Source: JAHBNG01 sp039028975
GTDB lineage: Bacteria; Chloroflexota; Anaerolineae; Caldilineales; Caldilineaceae
Direction of reading: 5' to 3'
DNA: 64,000 nt
Assembly (NCBI GenBank): GCA_039028975.1
Contig: JBCCHB010000005.1
Span: forward strand, 1 to 64,000
Below are positions 8,607 through 18,397 of the stretch, piece after piece; within the stretch, counting starts at the first letter, position 1, and every line of letters begins with the position of its first letter. A program made the translations under genes and the position numbers. The notes beneath the pieces were generated by a model. It had not been told where the DNA came from and made no database searches. It was given only the letters and a program-made list of their open reading frames with translations.

Positions 8607-11600
8607 CTAAAGTATATTATCTTCTACTAATCCCAGTTCGCTTGCCTTGGTATGGATAGAGCGATGGATTGAACTCGCAGCGAGAAACGAATCTTTCATC
8701 CTATCATTCGAGATCTTGCTTGCTTGTTGGATTAGAAGCTGATAGGCAGTCTGTAGGGATTGCTGGGCCTCTTCAGATTGTTCATTTTCGTCAAAGATTT
8801 GAAAACAAAAGTAGTACGCTCTTAGCGGATATTGGGGACCAATTCCTTGACATTTATCTAGGATTTCAAGGCTCTCTCGGGCATACTCAAGGGCTGCTCC
8901 ATTTTGATGCAAACGACACTGGGACACGCCAGCTATGGCTAAGCTACTGGCAGTGAGAACATGCATACCCAGTTCCTTCTGAATACCTAGTGCCGCTTTA
9001 GCATTTTCTATGGCCAATAAGTACTCATTATTCACAAGTTGGGTTGCTGCTAGCTCTGTATAGCTGTATGCCTGAGTAGCCCGATCTGCGTATCGGAGTG
9101 CAATGCTCAAACTTTCTGTGAGAAATGGAAGGGCCTCATTTGCGCCTTTGAACTCACGATATGTTTCACCCAAGTTACAAAGCAGATGTCCTCGACCCGC
9201 CTCAAAACCGATTTCATCAATTAGATTGAGCCCTTGTTGAATACTACCTTCAGCTAGCTCATATTGGCCTACATCATTATAAGCAACCCCTAACGTATTA
9301 CAGATAAGGGCCTGCCACCATAAATTGCCCATCGAATCCTGATGCATAAGCGCTTGCTGCAATGAGGTAATAGCTTGATGGATGTCCCCTTTGCCTTCAA
9401 GAAGTACTTGGGCCACGCTGATCAGTGCAGAACTTTCTCGCTCTCTGTCACCAATTTCCCTGGCTAACTTTAGCGCTAGCTGATTATTTTCATATGCGTC
9501 TGTGAATTGCCGCTGAAGCTGATAAGTAAATCCCATGGCGGAAGTAATCATGGCTTCCCGCGAGCGGTCACCTACCGATTGAGCAAGGAAGAGTGCGTCG
9601 TTAAGCGCACTTTGCGCTTTTCCATATTCGCTTCGCTCACGATAGACGATACCTAAGCCATAGTGAATATCCACTTCTTCAGCGGGCATCAGATGCTCAC
9701 CGCTACCCACCTCTAAGGCCGTGAGCAAGGCATCTTCCTGCTGAGAAAAGCTACCCTGTCGGGCTGCAATCTGGCCCGTTTGAATCAAACTTCGCGCCTC
9801 ATTCCTTGGGTCTCCCTCTTCCTGGCTTAGCAGGAGTGCCTGATCAGCCATTGTCTGGGCTTCATCATATTCGCTAATAGATTCAAAATAGATGCTCCGC
9901 AGCAGCGCTAGTTCAGCAGGCGCACCCAGCTTGGCATACGTGGCATAATCAAGAAGTTCTAACTCCTCTTGGCGCTGACCCATCAAATGGTTGAGTTCAA
10001 TTTTACTTTTGATCCAATCCCATCGCTCCTCTAGCATTAGGGCGCGATCATAGAAGGCTAGGGCCGTTTCGTTGGCATAGTCTCGTTTGGCCCTATCCCC
10101 AGCCGTACCAAGGTAACGAAGCGCCTTGGCCCGAGTCTCCACATCTCTTAAATCGCTGCTATTGTAATGATAAGCCAGCCGTTCAACTGCATCTGGCTGG
10201 AGTTGCTCAATGGCTTGGCCAACAGCCAGATGTAGTTCCTGACGCTGTTCATCCAGTAGGGTGCGATAGACTACCTCTTGGGTAATATTGTGACGAAAAA
10301 TATAACGGCGCTGAGGATCAGGGGCCTCTAAGCGGGCAAAGTCTCGATCTTCAACTAGAGAAATCTGCCTGAGTAAAGCAGCAGAATCTAACATGGCCGG
10401 ATGGGCCTGGGCAAGCATATCAAATTCAAAAATATGACCAATGACGCTAGCTACCTTTAACGTCAATTTAACTGGTTCGGGAAGCCGATCCAGACGTGAC
10501 AGAACAATCCCGTGAATCGAATCTGGAATGCCTAGATCGACCTCAGCCAATGAGGCACCTTGGCGCAAATGCCAATCGGCTTCGTCCCGGACCACACAGT
10601 GTGCCTTTCGTAACGCATTGAATACCGACCGAGTCAACACCCAACTACCATCTACCGGCATCAATTTCTCTGAATCAAGCAGCGCATCCACTAACTCTTC
10701 CACATAAAAGGGGTTCCCTTGGGCCAGCCCCTGAATCAACTCGAGCGCCAGCGGGGAAATGGTCGAACTACTTAGCTGATTGGCCACCAGGGATGCGGTT
10801 CCATCCGCTGAAAGTTCATTAAGAACAAGATGGGTCTCATTGGCCAAAGGTTCCCACCGCTGCAGAAGCCCCTGATCACCTGCTCCGCCTCCAGCCATCA
10901 CTCCCTGCCGCCCCATTCGAGGGCGGTGCAGGAGTAGGAGGAGCAGTGGAGAATCGCTCAGGCTACGGCCCAGTGCCAAGAGTAGTTCCTGAGAGGCTTC
11001 ATCCATCCAGTGAATATCTTCGATTAAGAGCAAGAACGGCTGCTGTCGAGCGATGCTCTGCATCAAATCCCGGAGTAAGGTTGTTAGTGCTTCTCGTCGC
11101 AGTTGAGGTTTAAACGCTGCCGTTGTTGGCGTCTCTGGAATAGGGATACCGAGGAGATCACCGAGCAAAGGCATACGAACCAACCACCCCGGATTCAAAT
11201 TTTGGATCGTTGTTTCAACCTGTTTGATCTGCTGTTTCTGCTCAGCTAGGCTACTGGTTTCTACTGGCGGCAATTCAAGCAGTTGACGCACAATCTGTCG
11301 AAATGGAAGATACACGGAATCCTGCCCTGTGCTCTGACAGGAACCAAGCCAGGTTTTCATCCCATGTCTTTGGGCTTGCTCAAGAATCACTGCAGCAAAA
11401 TGACTTTTACCAATCCCTGCCTCTCCCTCGATTCGCAAAATCTGGCTATGCCCTTCTAATGCTTGACGAATCACCTGAGTAACCTGGGCCAGCTCCGGTT
11501 CTCGACCGACAAGAGGGCTATGGTAACGGAGATTGAGTTGACTTGCTTTTTGGATTCTTGCTCGCAAAAGGCTATAAAGGGCTGTTGGCTCCCTTTTGCC

Positions 11601-13001
11601 TTTCAACGTAGCAAAACCCAACTCCTGAAGTTCAAAGTGGTCAACAATTTCATCGGCTATGAGTTGGTTAACCAAAATCTGCCCAACAGTAGCACGACTC
11701 ATCAGGCGAGCGGCCAGATTGGTGGCATCACCCAGTACTGCGTATGTTTGACGAGTGGGGCCACCATAGGCACCTACACGCATCTGACCTTGGGTAATGC
11801 CCATTTGAACTTGATTAATGAAGGATAGCTCAGGAGGGGGGGTAGATAGAGCTAATGCCGCAGCGGCCGCTCTTTGAGCATTATCATCATGGGCAATGGG
11901 CGCGCCGAAGGCAATATAGAGATAGCTGCCTTTATCGCCAGTTGTGAGTTGGATAAGAGCGCCTTCATACTGATCAACAACTGACTGGATCCAACGAATG
12001 TACTGGTCCAATTGCTCTTCAGCCTGGAAATCGGTTTCATAATCGATACCATCAAATTTAATAAAGAGGGCAACGGCTGGTCGAATTTCAGCTAGAAACC
12101 GCTCTTGACTATTCAGTCGGGAGTAGACTGGTGGCAACACCCAAGAACGAATTGCCTCTTCATCGAGTGTATTCTCCAGATGGGGAAGTGTAACTGGCTC
12201 AATGAGTAGATCGAACGATGCTATCGGTGCAAAGCGACCTCCCTCTCCGTTCCCTCGCCAATTGCCTCGTTGGACATAGGATATGGGAAGCTTGGCGAGG
12301 GTGATTTGGTCAATCACAATTTCGCCTGGCTCGGCCACTCCTTCTGCGGCTGCCACCTGATCAACTAGGCCGCCTGCCAGAACTTCAATCACTTGGATAT
12401 TGGCGTCACCAACCAAAAAGCGACGCACGGAACCGCTGGATAATGCTATCTTCACCGCCAGTGATACGGTATCTTCTGAACCAATACGAATTGCGCCCAG
12501 AGAGTCCATAACCTCTTGCATGGCCATTGATGCTGCCAATGACCGCAGGAGGCTACCACATTGGGCTGCTTTTGGGCTGTTTTTTGGCTTAGATTCTGGC
12601 CATTTAGATTCTGGCCATTTAGGTTCTGACCAAATTGAACCTATGGGTAAGTCTTCATCAAACCAGCAAGTAATGGCATCGCCAGCAAAGCCAATGACGC
12701 TACCACCATATCGATTGATTTGAGAGATAAGTTGATGAAAGACCTGATTAAAATGGCGCGCTAATTCATCAGCCCCGCGACGGCGGCCATAATGGTGAAC
12801 CAATGCTTCTGTCAGGGGGGTAAACCCAGAGATGTCCGCAAAGAGAACCGACCCCGTAGTCTGATCAGCGAGCTTGACACCCTTTGCTAACGCGTATCGG
12901 CGATCCAGAGGCAGATAAGCAAGTGCTGAGGACATAAGTGAATTATACTGAGGATCGACCAAAGCAGCAATTGATGAACCTATCTTTGTTACCTTATTCA
13001 T
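8607..13001 (-). CDS. Class III cyclase / AAA ATPase / TPR signalling protein
   Basis: A 1464-residue multidomain protein. Residues about 45-240 form a class III nucleotide cyclase domain with both metal aspartates (VLFADISGFTPL, D56, and GFAGDAITCWF, D108). A second cyclase-like domain at about 305-460 has LFIKFDGID, with Lys in place of the first Asp, and looks degenerate. An STAND/AAA-type ATPase follows: Walker A GEAGIGKS (K532) and Walker B LLLIEDIHW at about residue 660. From about residue 950 to the end there are TPR repeats. Such fusions are known in Chloroflexota and Actinobacteria as signal-coupled scaffolds; the ligand and output are unknown. Repeat copy 3 lies 42 bases upstream of the start. 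Confidence 0.9.
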   Translation of the reverse strand: MNKVTKIGSSIAALVDPQYNSLMSSALAYLPLDRRYALAKGVKLADQTTGSVLFADISGFTPLTEALVHHYGRRRGADELARHFNQVFHQLISQINRYGGSVIGFAGDAITCWFDEDLPIGSIWSEPKWPESKWPESKPKNSPKAAQCGSLLRSLAASMAMQEVMDSLGAIRIGSEDTVSLAVKIALSSGSVRRFLVGDANIQVIEVLAGGLVDQVAAAEGVAEPGEIVIDQITLAKLPISYVQRGNWRGNGEGGRFAPIASFDLLIEPVTLPHLENTLDEEAIRSWVLPPVYSRLNSQERFLAEIRPAVALFIKFDGIDYETDFQAEEQLDQYIRWIQSVVDQYEGALIQLTTGDKGSYLYIAFGAPIAHDDNAQRAAAAALALSTPPPELSFINQVQMGITQGQMRVGAYGGPTRQTYAVLGDATNLAARLMSRATVGQILVNQLIADEIVDHFELQELGFATLKGKREPTALYSLLRARIQKASQLNLRYHSPLVGREPELAQVTQVIRQALEGHSQILRIEGEAGIGKSHFAAVILEQAQRHGMKTWLGSCQSTGQDSVYLPFRQIVRQLLELPPVETSSLAEQKQQIKQVETTIQNLNPGWLVRMPLLGDLLGIPIPETPTTAAFKPQLRREALTTLLRDLMQSIARQQPFLLLIEDIHWMDEASQELLLALGRSLSDSPLLLLLLHRPRMGRQGVMAGGGAGDQGLLQRWEPLANETHLVLNELSADGTASLVANQLSSSTISPLALELIQGLAQGNPFYVEELVDALLDSEKLMPVDGSWVLTRSVFNALRKAHCVVRDEADWHLRQGASLAEVDLGIPDSIHGIVLSRLDRLPEPVKLTLKVASVIGHIFEFDMLAQAHPAMLDSAALLRQISLVEDRDFARLEAPDPQRRYIFRHNITQEVVYRTLLDEQRQELHLAVGQAIEQLQPDAVERLAYHYNSSDLRDVETRAKALRYLGTAGDRAKRDYANETALAFYDRALMLEERWDWIKSKIELNHLMGQRQEELELLDYATYAKLGAPAELALLRSIYFESISEYDEAQTMADQALLLSQEEGDPRNEARSLIQTGQIAARQGSFSQQEDALLTALEVGSGEHLMPAEEVDIHYGLGIVYRERSEYGKAQSALNDALFLAQSVGDRSREAMITSAMGFTYQLQRQFTDAYENNQLALKLAREIGDRERESSALISVAQVLLEGKGDIHQAITSLQQALMHQDSMGNLWWQALICNTLGVAYNDVGQYELAEGSIQQGLNLIDEIGFEAGRGHLLCNLGETYREFKGANEALPFLTESLSIALRYADRATQAYSYTELAATQLVNNEYLLAIENAKAALGIQKELGMHVLTASSLAIAGVSQCRLHQNGAALEYARESLEILDKCQGIGPQYPLRAYYFCFQIFDENEQSEEAQQSLQTAYQLLIQQASKISNDRMKDSFLAASSIHRSIHTKASELGLVEDNIL

Positions 13002-13042
13002 TAGACCTCAATGTTGTTACCTTGACAGGATCGGACAAGACC

Positions 13043-13128
13043 TATACTGCGGTCGTTTTGAAAACAAGTGTTTTCCCAAGTTCGACCAGAGAGGCTAAAC
13101 ACCTGTTTTCAAACGGATCTGAGTATAG
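13043..13128 (+). repeat. 86-bp palindromic repeat, copy 3
   Basis: Begins TATACTGCGGTCGTTTTGAA and ends CAAACGGATCTGAGTATAG, with inner arms GAAAACAAGTGTTTT and AAACACCTGTTTTC. Orientation is opposite to copy 2. It sits immediately upstream of the cyclase/AAA/TPR gene, within its likely promoter region. Confidence 0.85.
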
Positions 13129-13731
13129 AAGAATAAAGTGCGTCCGATTTGATTGGGGCATCGTATCACTGTAACAAAGACGGATAATGAGTACAGAATC
13201 TTTCTCACATAAATCGCCAGATAAAGCTTGTTCCCATGAAAACGGGATGCGTGGCCCCGTAAATACGAAGATGCTCTCGTCGTTCTACCAGGGCAACGAA
13301 ACGGCTGTTTTCAAACCGAGATGAGTATAACAGGCTCATAAGGGGAGCTTTATGGCTATCTATGGTCCGTTGTTTGGGTTGATATCGCAAATGAAATTGT
13401 GATAAATCTGTTAGAAAAAATATCGAAATAATCGGTTTTAATATTTGTACGAATTAATGGATCGCTGTGGTCTACTTCGGAAACCCAGTTGATAATGGGT
13501 AAACCGATAATCCCCCGATTGATTGCGATCTACAGAAAACCTATACCGTTGCATCCTATCCAAATTCTAAGTCTGACTTACTCTAATTAGTAGACTTTAG
13601 TGAAGGCATGTTGTCTAACGCCGTCCCCCTATGTGGCTACATCCTGCAACATGGTAACCACTATAATTGACACTGCTTGCTCCACCGTATGTGAATTCGA
13701 CGAGTATAGACAAGAAAAATGTTAGAATTTA
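13129..13731. other. Intergenic region with half repeat copy
   Basis: About 600 bases between divergent genes. It contains the half repeat at 13278-13330 and AT-rich sequence at 13385-13460. No gene was recognised. The promoter for the receiver-domain gene must lie near 13650-13725 but no clear consensus was identified. Confidence 0.5.
13278..13330 (+). repeat. Palindromic repeat, copy 4 (half element)
   Basis: Only the right half fits the family: CGTTCTACCAGGGCAACGAA then GGCTGTTTTCAAACCGAGAT and GAGTATAA. The left half is replaced by other sequence containing CGGGATGCGTG, which also occurs near 1056. It lies 150 bases from copy 3 and is in the same orientation. Confidence 0.6.
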
Positions 13732-14253
13732 ATGCCAAATTTACCACAACCAGAGTTATCTAATAAAGAAAATGAGCAAGCAAAGGTTCTGATCATTGAA
13801 GATGATAGGACTATGCAAGGATTGCTCACTACTCTAGTACAGGATCTTGGACATATACCCATACCTGCGACTACTGGCAAAGAAGCCAAGTTGATGTTAG
13901 AGTCTGGTCAATTTGCCCTCTGTTTGCTTGACTTAATGCTCCCTGACACAACAGGTCAAGCGCTGTGTGAATATATTCGAACCTTCTCATCTATTCCGAT
14001 CTTGGTCGTATCTGGACAAGTAAATCCAGACGTAGTGGTAGAGCTCCTACAGCTTGGTGCCGACGATTACGTGACTAAGTCTACTGGCCTATCGATTATT
14101 CGGTCAGTAATTCGAGCACAGATGCGTCGAGCGGCTTGGGCGGAACAAGCAAACCAGAGAAAAAGGAAATTAGCAGAACAAAAAGCAAGGCATCGCAAGC
14201 CATCTGTAGATAGCTTTGTCGCTTTCCCAAAGCGTAAAACGCTATTAAGCTAA
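13732..14253 (+). CDS. Receiver-only response regulator
   Basis: A 173-residue protein. A CheY-like receiver spans about residues 17-130, with acidic pair D24-D25, phospho-acceptor D67 (CLLDLMLPD), S94 at the switch position and K116 (DDYVTKSTG). The C-terminal 45 residues are basic (RMRRAAWAEQANQRKRKLAE) and contain no recognisable output domain. No histidine kinase is nearby, so it is an orphan. Its last 9 bases overlap the end of the convergent gene downstream. Confidence 0.85.
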   Translation: MPNLPQPELSNKENEQAKVLIIEDDRTMQGLLTTLVQDLGHIPIPATTGKEAKLMLESGQFALCLLDLMLPDTTGQALCEYIRTFSSIPILVVSGQVNPDVVVELLQLGADDYVTKSTGLSIIRSVIRAQMRRAAWAEQANQRKRKLAEQKARHRKPSVDSFVAFPKRKTLLS

Positions 14254-14946
14254 CTCGATCTGAACAATCCAGCCTGTGGTGGCATCACAATAAAGCAAGT
14301 ACTCGTCGAAGATTGAGAGACCATGAGGCTCTGGTTCGCTCATTGGAACGTCAATCCGCGCCATTTCACTACCCGTCTCCACATCTAGCTTAACAATCGT
14401 TCTGTCCGCAGTGTGGACGACCCAAACACCATCGGAAACTCGCACCACCCCGTGACCGCGCTCATGGGGTAGATTGATGGTGTGGAGCACCCTCCAATCA
14501 GAAATGCGAACTTTACTCAGCGTTTGGCTCTTCAAAGTTGTGAGCCAGATGATGTCGTTTTCGTATGAGTCGTACTCCAAACCATGAGTTCCACCACTGC
14601 CCGGCAGGGGATAACGGCTCAGCGTCGCACCTGTTGCTCGATCAACTTGAAGGATCTCACCTGAACGGGGCTGGGCATCGTGCTCGCGCCGAGGCCGCCA
14701 AAGAGAAGCGGCGCCATTAGCGGCTAGCCACAAAGCGTTTCCATCAAATGACATCCCGCTGGTGTTTGACGATTCGCTAGGGATCTCTCGTATCAGTTTT
14801 GTAACACCATAATCACCAGGTTCAGCCATCTCAACCAAAGCGATTCTGTCAGTAATCTGATCAGCCACCCAAAGCCCCTCTGGGGTTATCTGTAAACCAT
14901 TTGGTACAGCATATGGTGCCCGAAATAGTTTTTTAAAATTTGGCAT
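14245..14946 (-). CDS. Beta-propeller protein (SMP-30/Vgb-like)
   Basis: A 233-residue protein built of repeated propeller blades: NGLQITPEGLWVADQ, SGMSFDGNALWLAANG, HGLEYDSYENDIIWLTT and HGVVRVSDGVWVVHTADRTI. No signal peptide is seen. I start at ATG 14946 because AAAGGAG lies 6 bases upstream; an upstream ATG at 14979 is less well placed. Such propellers resemble gluconolactonase/streptogramin-lyase-like proteins, but catalytic residues cannot be assigned. It probably shares a transcript with the dehydrogenase gene upstream (146-base gap). Confidence 0.75.
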   Translation of the reverse strand: MPNFKKLFRAPYAVPNGLQITPEGLWVADQITDRIALVEMAEPGDYGVTKLIREIPSESSNTSGMSFDGNALWLAANGAASLWRPRREHDAQPRSGEILQVDRATGATLSRYPLPGSGGTHGLEYDSYENDIIWLTTLKSQTLSKVRISDWRVLHTINLPHERGHGVVRVSDGVWVVHTADRTIVKLDVETGSEMARIDVPMSEPEPHGLSIFDEYLLYCDATTGWIVQIELA

Positions 14947-14997
14947 AATTTCTCCTTTGTGAATATCGTTGGTCGTCACGCCCAGATGATTCTAGGC

Positions 14998-15100
14998 TAA
15001 ACGACTAAACAACTCTGGACCAAACGACTAGACGACTCTTGACTAAAACGACTGGATCACTCTTGACCAAATGACTAGATGACTGCCGACTACTAACTAT
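14998..15100. repeat. Degenerate tandem repeat, about 23-24 nt unit
   Basis: About four units in a row: GACCAAACGACTAGACGACT, then GACTAAAACGACTGGATCAC, then GACCAAATGACTAGATGACT, each with a short CTT/GCC spacer. It fills most of the gap between the dehydrogenase stop and the propeller gene. Probably a slippage-derived spacer; a similar single unit occurs near 3588. Confidence 0.65.
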
Positions 15101-16133
15101 CAATCTGAATGTCCAAATCTGATGCTGTTTCACAGATTGCATTCCAAACCTTATCAGGTATTTCAATCCCGTTGGCCTCTCGTTGAAGACGGCGTTCTTC
15201 CTCAATTTCCCCTGGGAGGTAAATACGCTCGACACCTGGCATAGTACGAGATGATTTGACCCACTCACTCAAGCGCTGAATCTCCTGTTTATACTCGTTT
15301 GGGTCGATAAAGCTCTCGATTTTGATTGCCAGAGCCAAATAGCCGCTCCCCCCTCGGGTGGGCTGCTCTGCACTACAACCCGCCCAGGAGAGTCCACCGG
15401 CAATTGCATCGATCATCATTGCCAAACCATATCCCTTGTGACCCACAATATCTCCTAAGGGCAGCATGGCAGATTGGGCTGCCACAAACGTAGCCGGATC
15501 CCGTTCAGTTTCACCATTTTCCTTGATCAGCCATTTCTCAGGAACTGGTTCATCTTTATTATTCTGAACCACCACTTTCCCACCGGCTACCATACTCGTT
15601 GTTATATCTAACATCATAGGGGGACCGTCAAGCGTAGGTACACTAATTGCGATAGGATTAGGGGGAAGGCGCCGATTGGTGCCACCAAAAGGAGCAACAA
15701 ACCGTCCACCTCCGTTAAGCAGAAGAATCCCAATACAGTCCTGTGCTGCAGCTAATGGCGGGAATGCACCAAGACGTCCGATGTGGCTTGAATGATGCAC
15801 AGCGACAGCCCCAATCGTGTGGTTTTTGGCTCGCTCTATGGCCATCTCCATGGTACGATAGGTTAAGACAATACCAAAGCTGCGGTTGGCATCGATCACG
15901 GCTGATACTGGCGTCTCGCGAATAATCTTCTCGGTACCCACCGGGCGAATTTTACCTTCTAGCAAGCCTTTGGTGTAGCCGGGAATATGCATGACCCCAT
16001 GGGAATCATGGCCCATAAGGTTCGATTCAACCAGATGGTTTATGGCAACTTGGGCTTGATCGCTGGGTACACCAGCGGCTTGGAAGATGGTGGAACCTAT
16101 GTCACGTAGTTTTGCATGGTCTATGGTTTTCAC
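15093..16133 (-). CDS. Ldh-family NAD(P)-dependent dehydrogenase (malate/L-lactate type)
   Basis: A 346-residue cytoplasmic enzyme of the malate/L-lactate/ureidoglycolate dehydrogenase (type 2) family, near usual length. Diagnostic segments are GHDSHGVMHIPGY near residue 42, GAVAVHHSSHIGRLGAF with the conserved His near residue 115, PNPIAISVPT, and DIVGHKGYGLAMMID. These enzymes reduce 2-oxoacids or oxidise 2-hydroxyacids with NAD(P); the substrate is not readable from sequence. AAAGGAGCTTCCC precedes the start. The tandem repeat and then the propeller gene follow. Confidence 0.88.
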   Translation of the reverse strand: MKTIDHAKLRDIGSTIFQAAGVPSDQAQVAINHLVESNLMGHDSHGVMHIPGYTKGLLEGKIRPVGTEKIIRETPVSAVIDANRSFGIVLTYRTMEMAIERAKNHTIGAVAVHHSSHIGRLGAFPPLAAAQDCIGILLLNGGGRFVAPFGGTNRRLPPNPIAISVPTLDGPPMMLDITTSMVAGGKVVVQNNKDEPVPEKWLIKENGETERDPATFVAAQSAMLPLGDIVGHKGYGLAMMIDAIAGGLSWAGCSAEQPTRGGSGYLALAIKIESFIDPNEYKQEIQRLSEWVKSSRTMPGVERIYLPGEIEEERRLQREANGIEIPDKVWNAICETASDLDIQIDS

Positions 16134-16492
16134 TGGGAAGCTCCTTTGGTTATGTATGAGGTGTTGCTACCGCGCCCACCCGCAGTATATCATGAATCGT
16201 AATCGACTAAAATGTCGAAAAAGCAGACGGATCACCTATCATCAAGATTAGGTAAGCTGACTAGCTGGTATGATAAGATAATGAGATACGTCATTTGACT
16301 GACGGTTCAGATAATCAGTAGAGGCCATTATCATTCTGTTCACGATGTGGTCTACAGATACGGGGGAGATGAATGTCCCTTTAATATTGCCATCTGCTGA
16401 CAATGGCTCCCCCCGAGAGTTTCCGGGGCTGCCTCATGCAGCCCATCCGTCGATCTTTTGTGCTTTGCCTGTTCTACTTGGAGCAAAATAAG
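16134..16492. other. Divergent intergenic region
   Basis: About 360 bases between the divergent dehydrogenase and subtilase genes; promoters for both are expected here. A short GGGGGAGATGAATG sequence at 16362-16374 looks like a ribosome binding site and start, but its frame ends within 40 codons. The subtilase frame is open from ATG 16403, which may be its true start. Confidence 0.4.
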
Positions 16493-18313
16493 ATGTACCG
16501 AAGCTATTCATTGTTGCCGCGACTCTTTTGCCTGTTGATGCGTTCCACATTGATTGATTGGCTACGTAACTTGGGACGAGTCTATCGCCAAGTCCGCTGT
16601 GGACCAGAAGTTTCTTTCTGGCTACTTCCAACAGTGTCGCAGCATCCTCTCTCTATTCCTCTTTCATTGATAACATTTCTTATTGTTAGCCACGTTTTGT
16701 GGCCTATTTATACCGCTATCCCAACGGCTACCGCTGCTGATGATGAATTATCTGTGGACGCTCTGATTACTGGGCAAAGCAATCAGATTCTGCTTCAATT
16801 ATCACCTACTGTAAGCCTACTAGAAATAGAGCAGTTGCGGTCAGAGTATGGGCTGGTTCAGCTGCGCAGAATGCCTGGTAACGAGCAATTATGGCTGGCT
16901 ACTGTGCCATACATAGTTCCCTCTGAAAGTAACCGCAGTAAAAGTCAGGATCTATCTGTTCAAGCATCAGACATTCAAGCGAGCCAATCCCTGGCGAATG
17001 TAGCGGACAGGCTATCCGACTCCTCTATTGTCGAGTGGGCAGAACCAGATTATCCGACCTATGCATATGGTGTTCCTAACGGCGCCGTATACAGTGGGTT
17101 AGAGAGTAGCTCAGAGAATAACCGTGGAAGTACCTCTACAAGTGGTCGATATATAGGTTTGCAGGCTATCCCCAATGATCCCTATTTGGACGAGCAGTGG
17201 GCTTTGGATGCGATCAACGCCCCTGGTGCATGGGACATTACGACGGGGACAACGGATATTGTCATAGCTGTTCTTGATTCTGGCGTGCAGTTAAGTCATC
17301 CTGATCTGGAAGCAAATCTCATTGACGGATACGATTTTGTAAATGAGGATAGTAATCCTGAAGATGATTTTGGACATGGCACCCATGTGGCCAGCATCAT
17401 TGCTGGCGTCACCAACAACGGCGTTGGGGTTGCTGGAGTCAACTGGCAAGCGCGCCTAATGCCTATAAAAGTTCTAAACGAGGCGGGAATAGGCTCAGTC
17501 AGCCATATCATAGATGGAATTGAATGGGCTGTTGATAATGGTGCCGATATCATCAATCTAAGCTTGGGTTCACCATACCCCTCTCGAGCATTACGCCAGA
17601 CGGTCACTAATGCCATCCGTCGGGGTGTTGTTATCGTGGCGGCTTCTGGTAACGAGTACGAAGAACAGAATCGCCTTTCGTACCCAGCTGCATATGATGA
17701 TGTGTTGGCAGTTGGTGCAGTCAACGAGGAAGGTCAACATGCCTCATTTAGCTCTAGTGGAGATCACCTTCACATAGTCGCACCAGGGGTCAACATATTG
17801 GCTGCAACATGGAGTGGAAGCGGAGCCGATTACGCCTGGTATAGTGGTACAAGTATGGCAGCACCGATTATCTCTGGGGTTGTGGGCCTTCTGCTTACTA
17901 TGAACGAGGATCTAACCTCACACGAGGTTGTAACCGCCCTGACCAATACCGCTCAGGATGTGGGTGAGCCAGGCTGGGATCCGCTTACAGGCTATGGGAT
18001 TGTGGATGCAGAATCAGCTATTTTAAATGTTCGAGCAGCACAACCAACATCTACACCGGCTAATACACCAACCAATACGCCGACTTATACAGCGACGAAT
18101 ACTCCGACGAATACGCCAAGCCGCACGCCTACACAGCGCCCAACAAGGACGCCAACACGAACCTCAACTCCAGTTGCGACGCCAACTGCGACTCTAACTA
18201 CGGCACCGATACCAACAGCGACGCCGCAGGTGAATAACTCGCCGGATCCAGAGGGGTCGGCATCTGAATCGACACCAGCACCACGAATATATTTACCGCT
18301 TGTGTCATCGTAA
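16493..18313 (+). CDS. Secreted subtilisin-like serine protease (S8)
   Basis: The subtilase triad is complete: Asp262 in VIAVLDSGVQLSHPDL, His295 in GHGTHVASIIAG and Ser454 in SGTSMAAPIISG (numbering from ATG 16493). Before it lie a long N-terminus with a hydrophobic export segment (SLITFLIVSHVLWPIY) and a propeptide-like region. After the catalytic domain comes a low-complexity Thr/Pro linker (NTPTNTPSRTPTQRPTRTPT) and the tail APRIYLPLVSS. ATG 16493 has GGAG upstream; the frame is open to ATG 16403, so the start is uncertain. The protein is extracellular or surface-bound, monocistronic, and convergent with the tricorn gene. Confidence 0.88.
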   Translation: MYRSYSLLPRLFCLLMRSTLIDWLRNLGRVYRQVRCGPEVSFWLLPTVSQHPLSIPLSLITFLIVSHVLWPIYTAIPTATAADDELSVDALITGQSNQILLQLSPTVSLLEIEQLRSEYGLVQLRRMPGNEQLWLATVPYIVPSESNRSKSQDLSVQASDIQASQSLANVADRLSDSSIVEWAEPDYPTYAYGVPNGAVYSGLESSSENNRGSTSTSGRYIGLQAIPNDPYLDEQWALDAINAPGAWDITTGTTDIVIAVLDSGVQLSHPDLEANLIDGYDFVNEDSNPEDDFGHGTHVASIIAGVTNNGVGVAGVNWQARLMPIKVLNEAGIGSVSHIIDGIEWAVDNGADIINLSLGSPYPSRALRQTVTNAIRRGVVIVAASGNEYEEQNRLSYPAAYDDVLAVGAVNEEGQHASFSSSGDHLHIVAPGVNILAATWSGSGADYAWYSGTSMAAPIISGVVGLLLTMNEDLTSHEVVTALTNTAQDVGEPGWDPLTGYGIVDAESAILNVRAAQPTSTPANTPTNTPTYTATNTPTNTPSRTPTQRPTRTPTRTSTPVATPTATLTTAPIPTATPQVNNSPDPEGSASESTPAPRIYLPLVSS

Positions 18314-18397
18314 CGATCGGCGACAAATAAACTCCTGAAGTAGTTTTATGCCCGATTCCCCCAAAGCAACATTTGAGGGCGCTTTGAGCATCCACCT

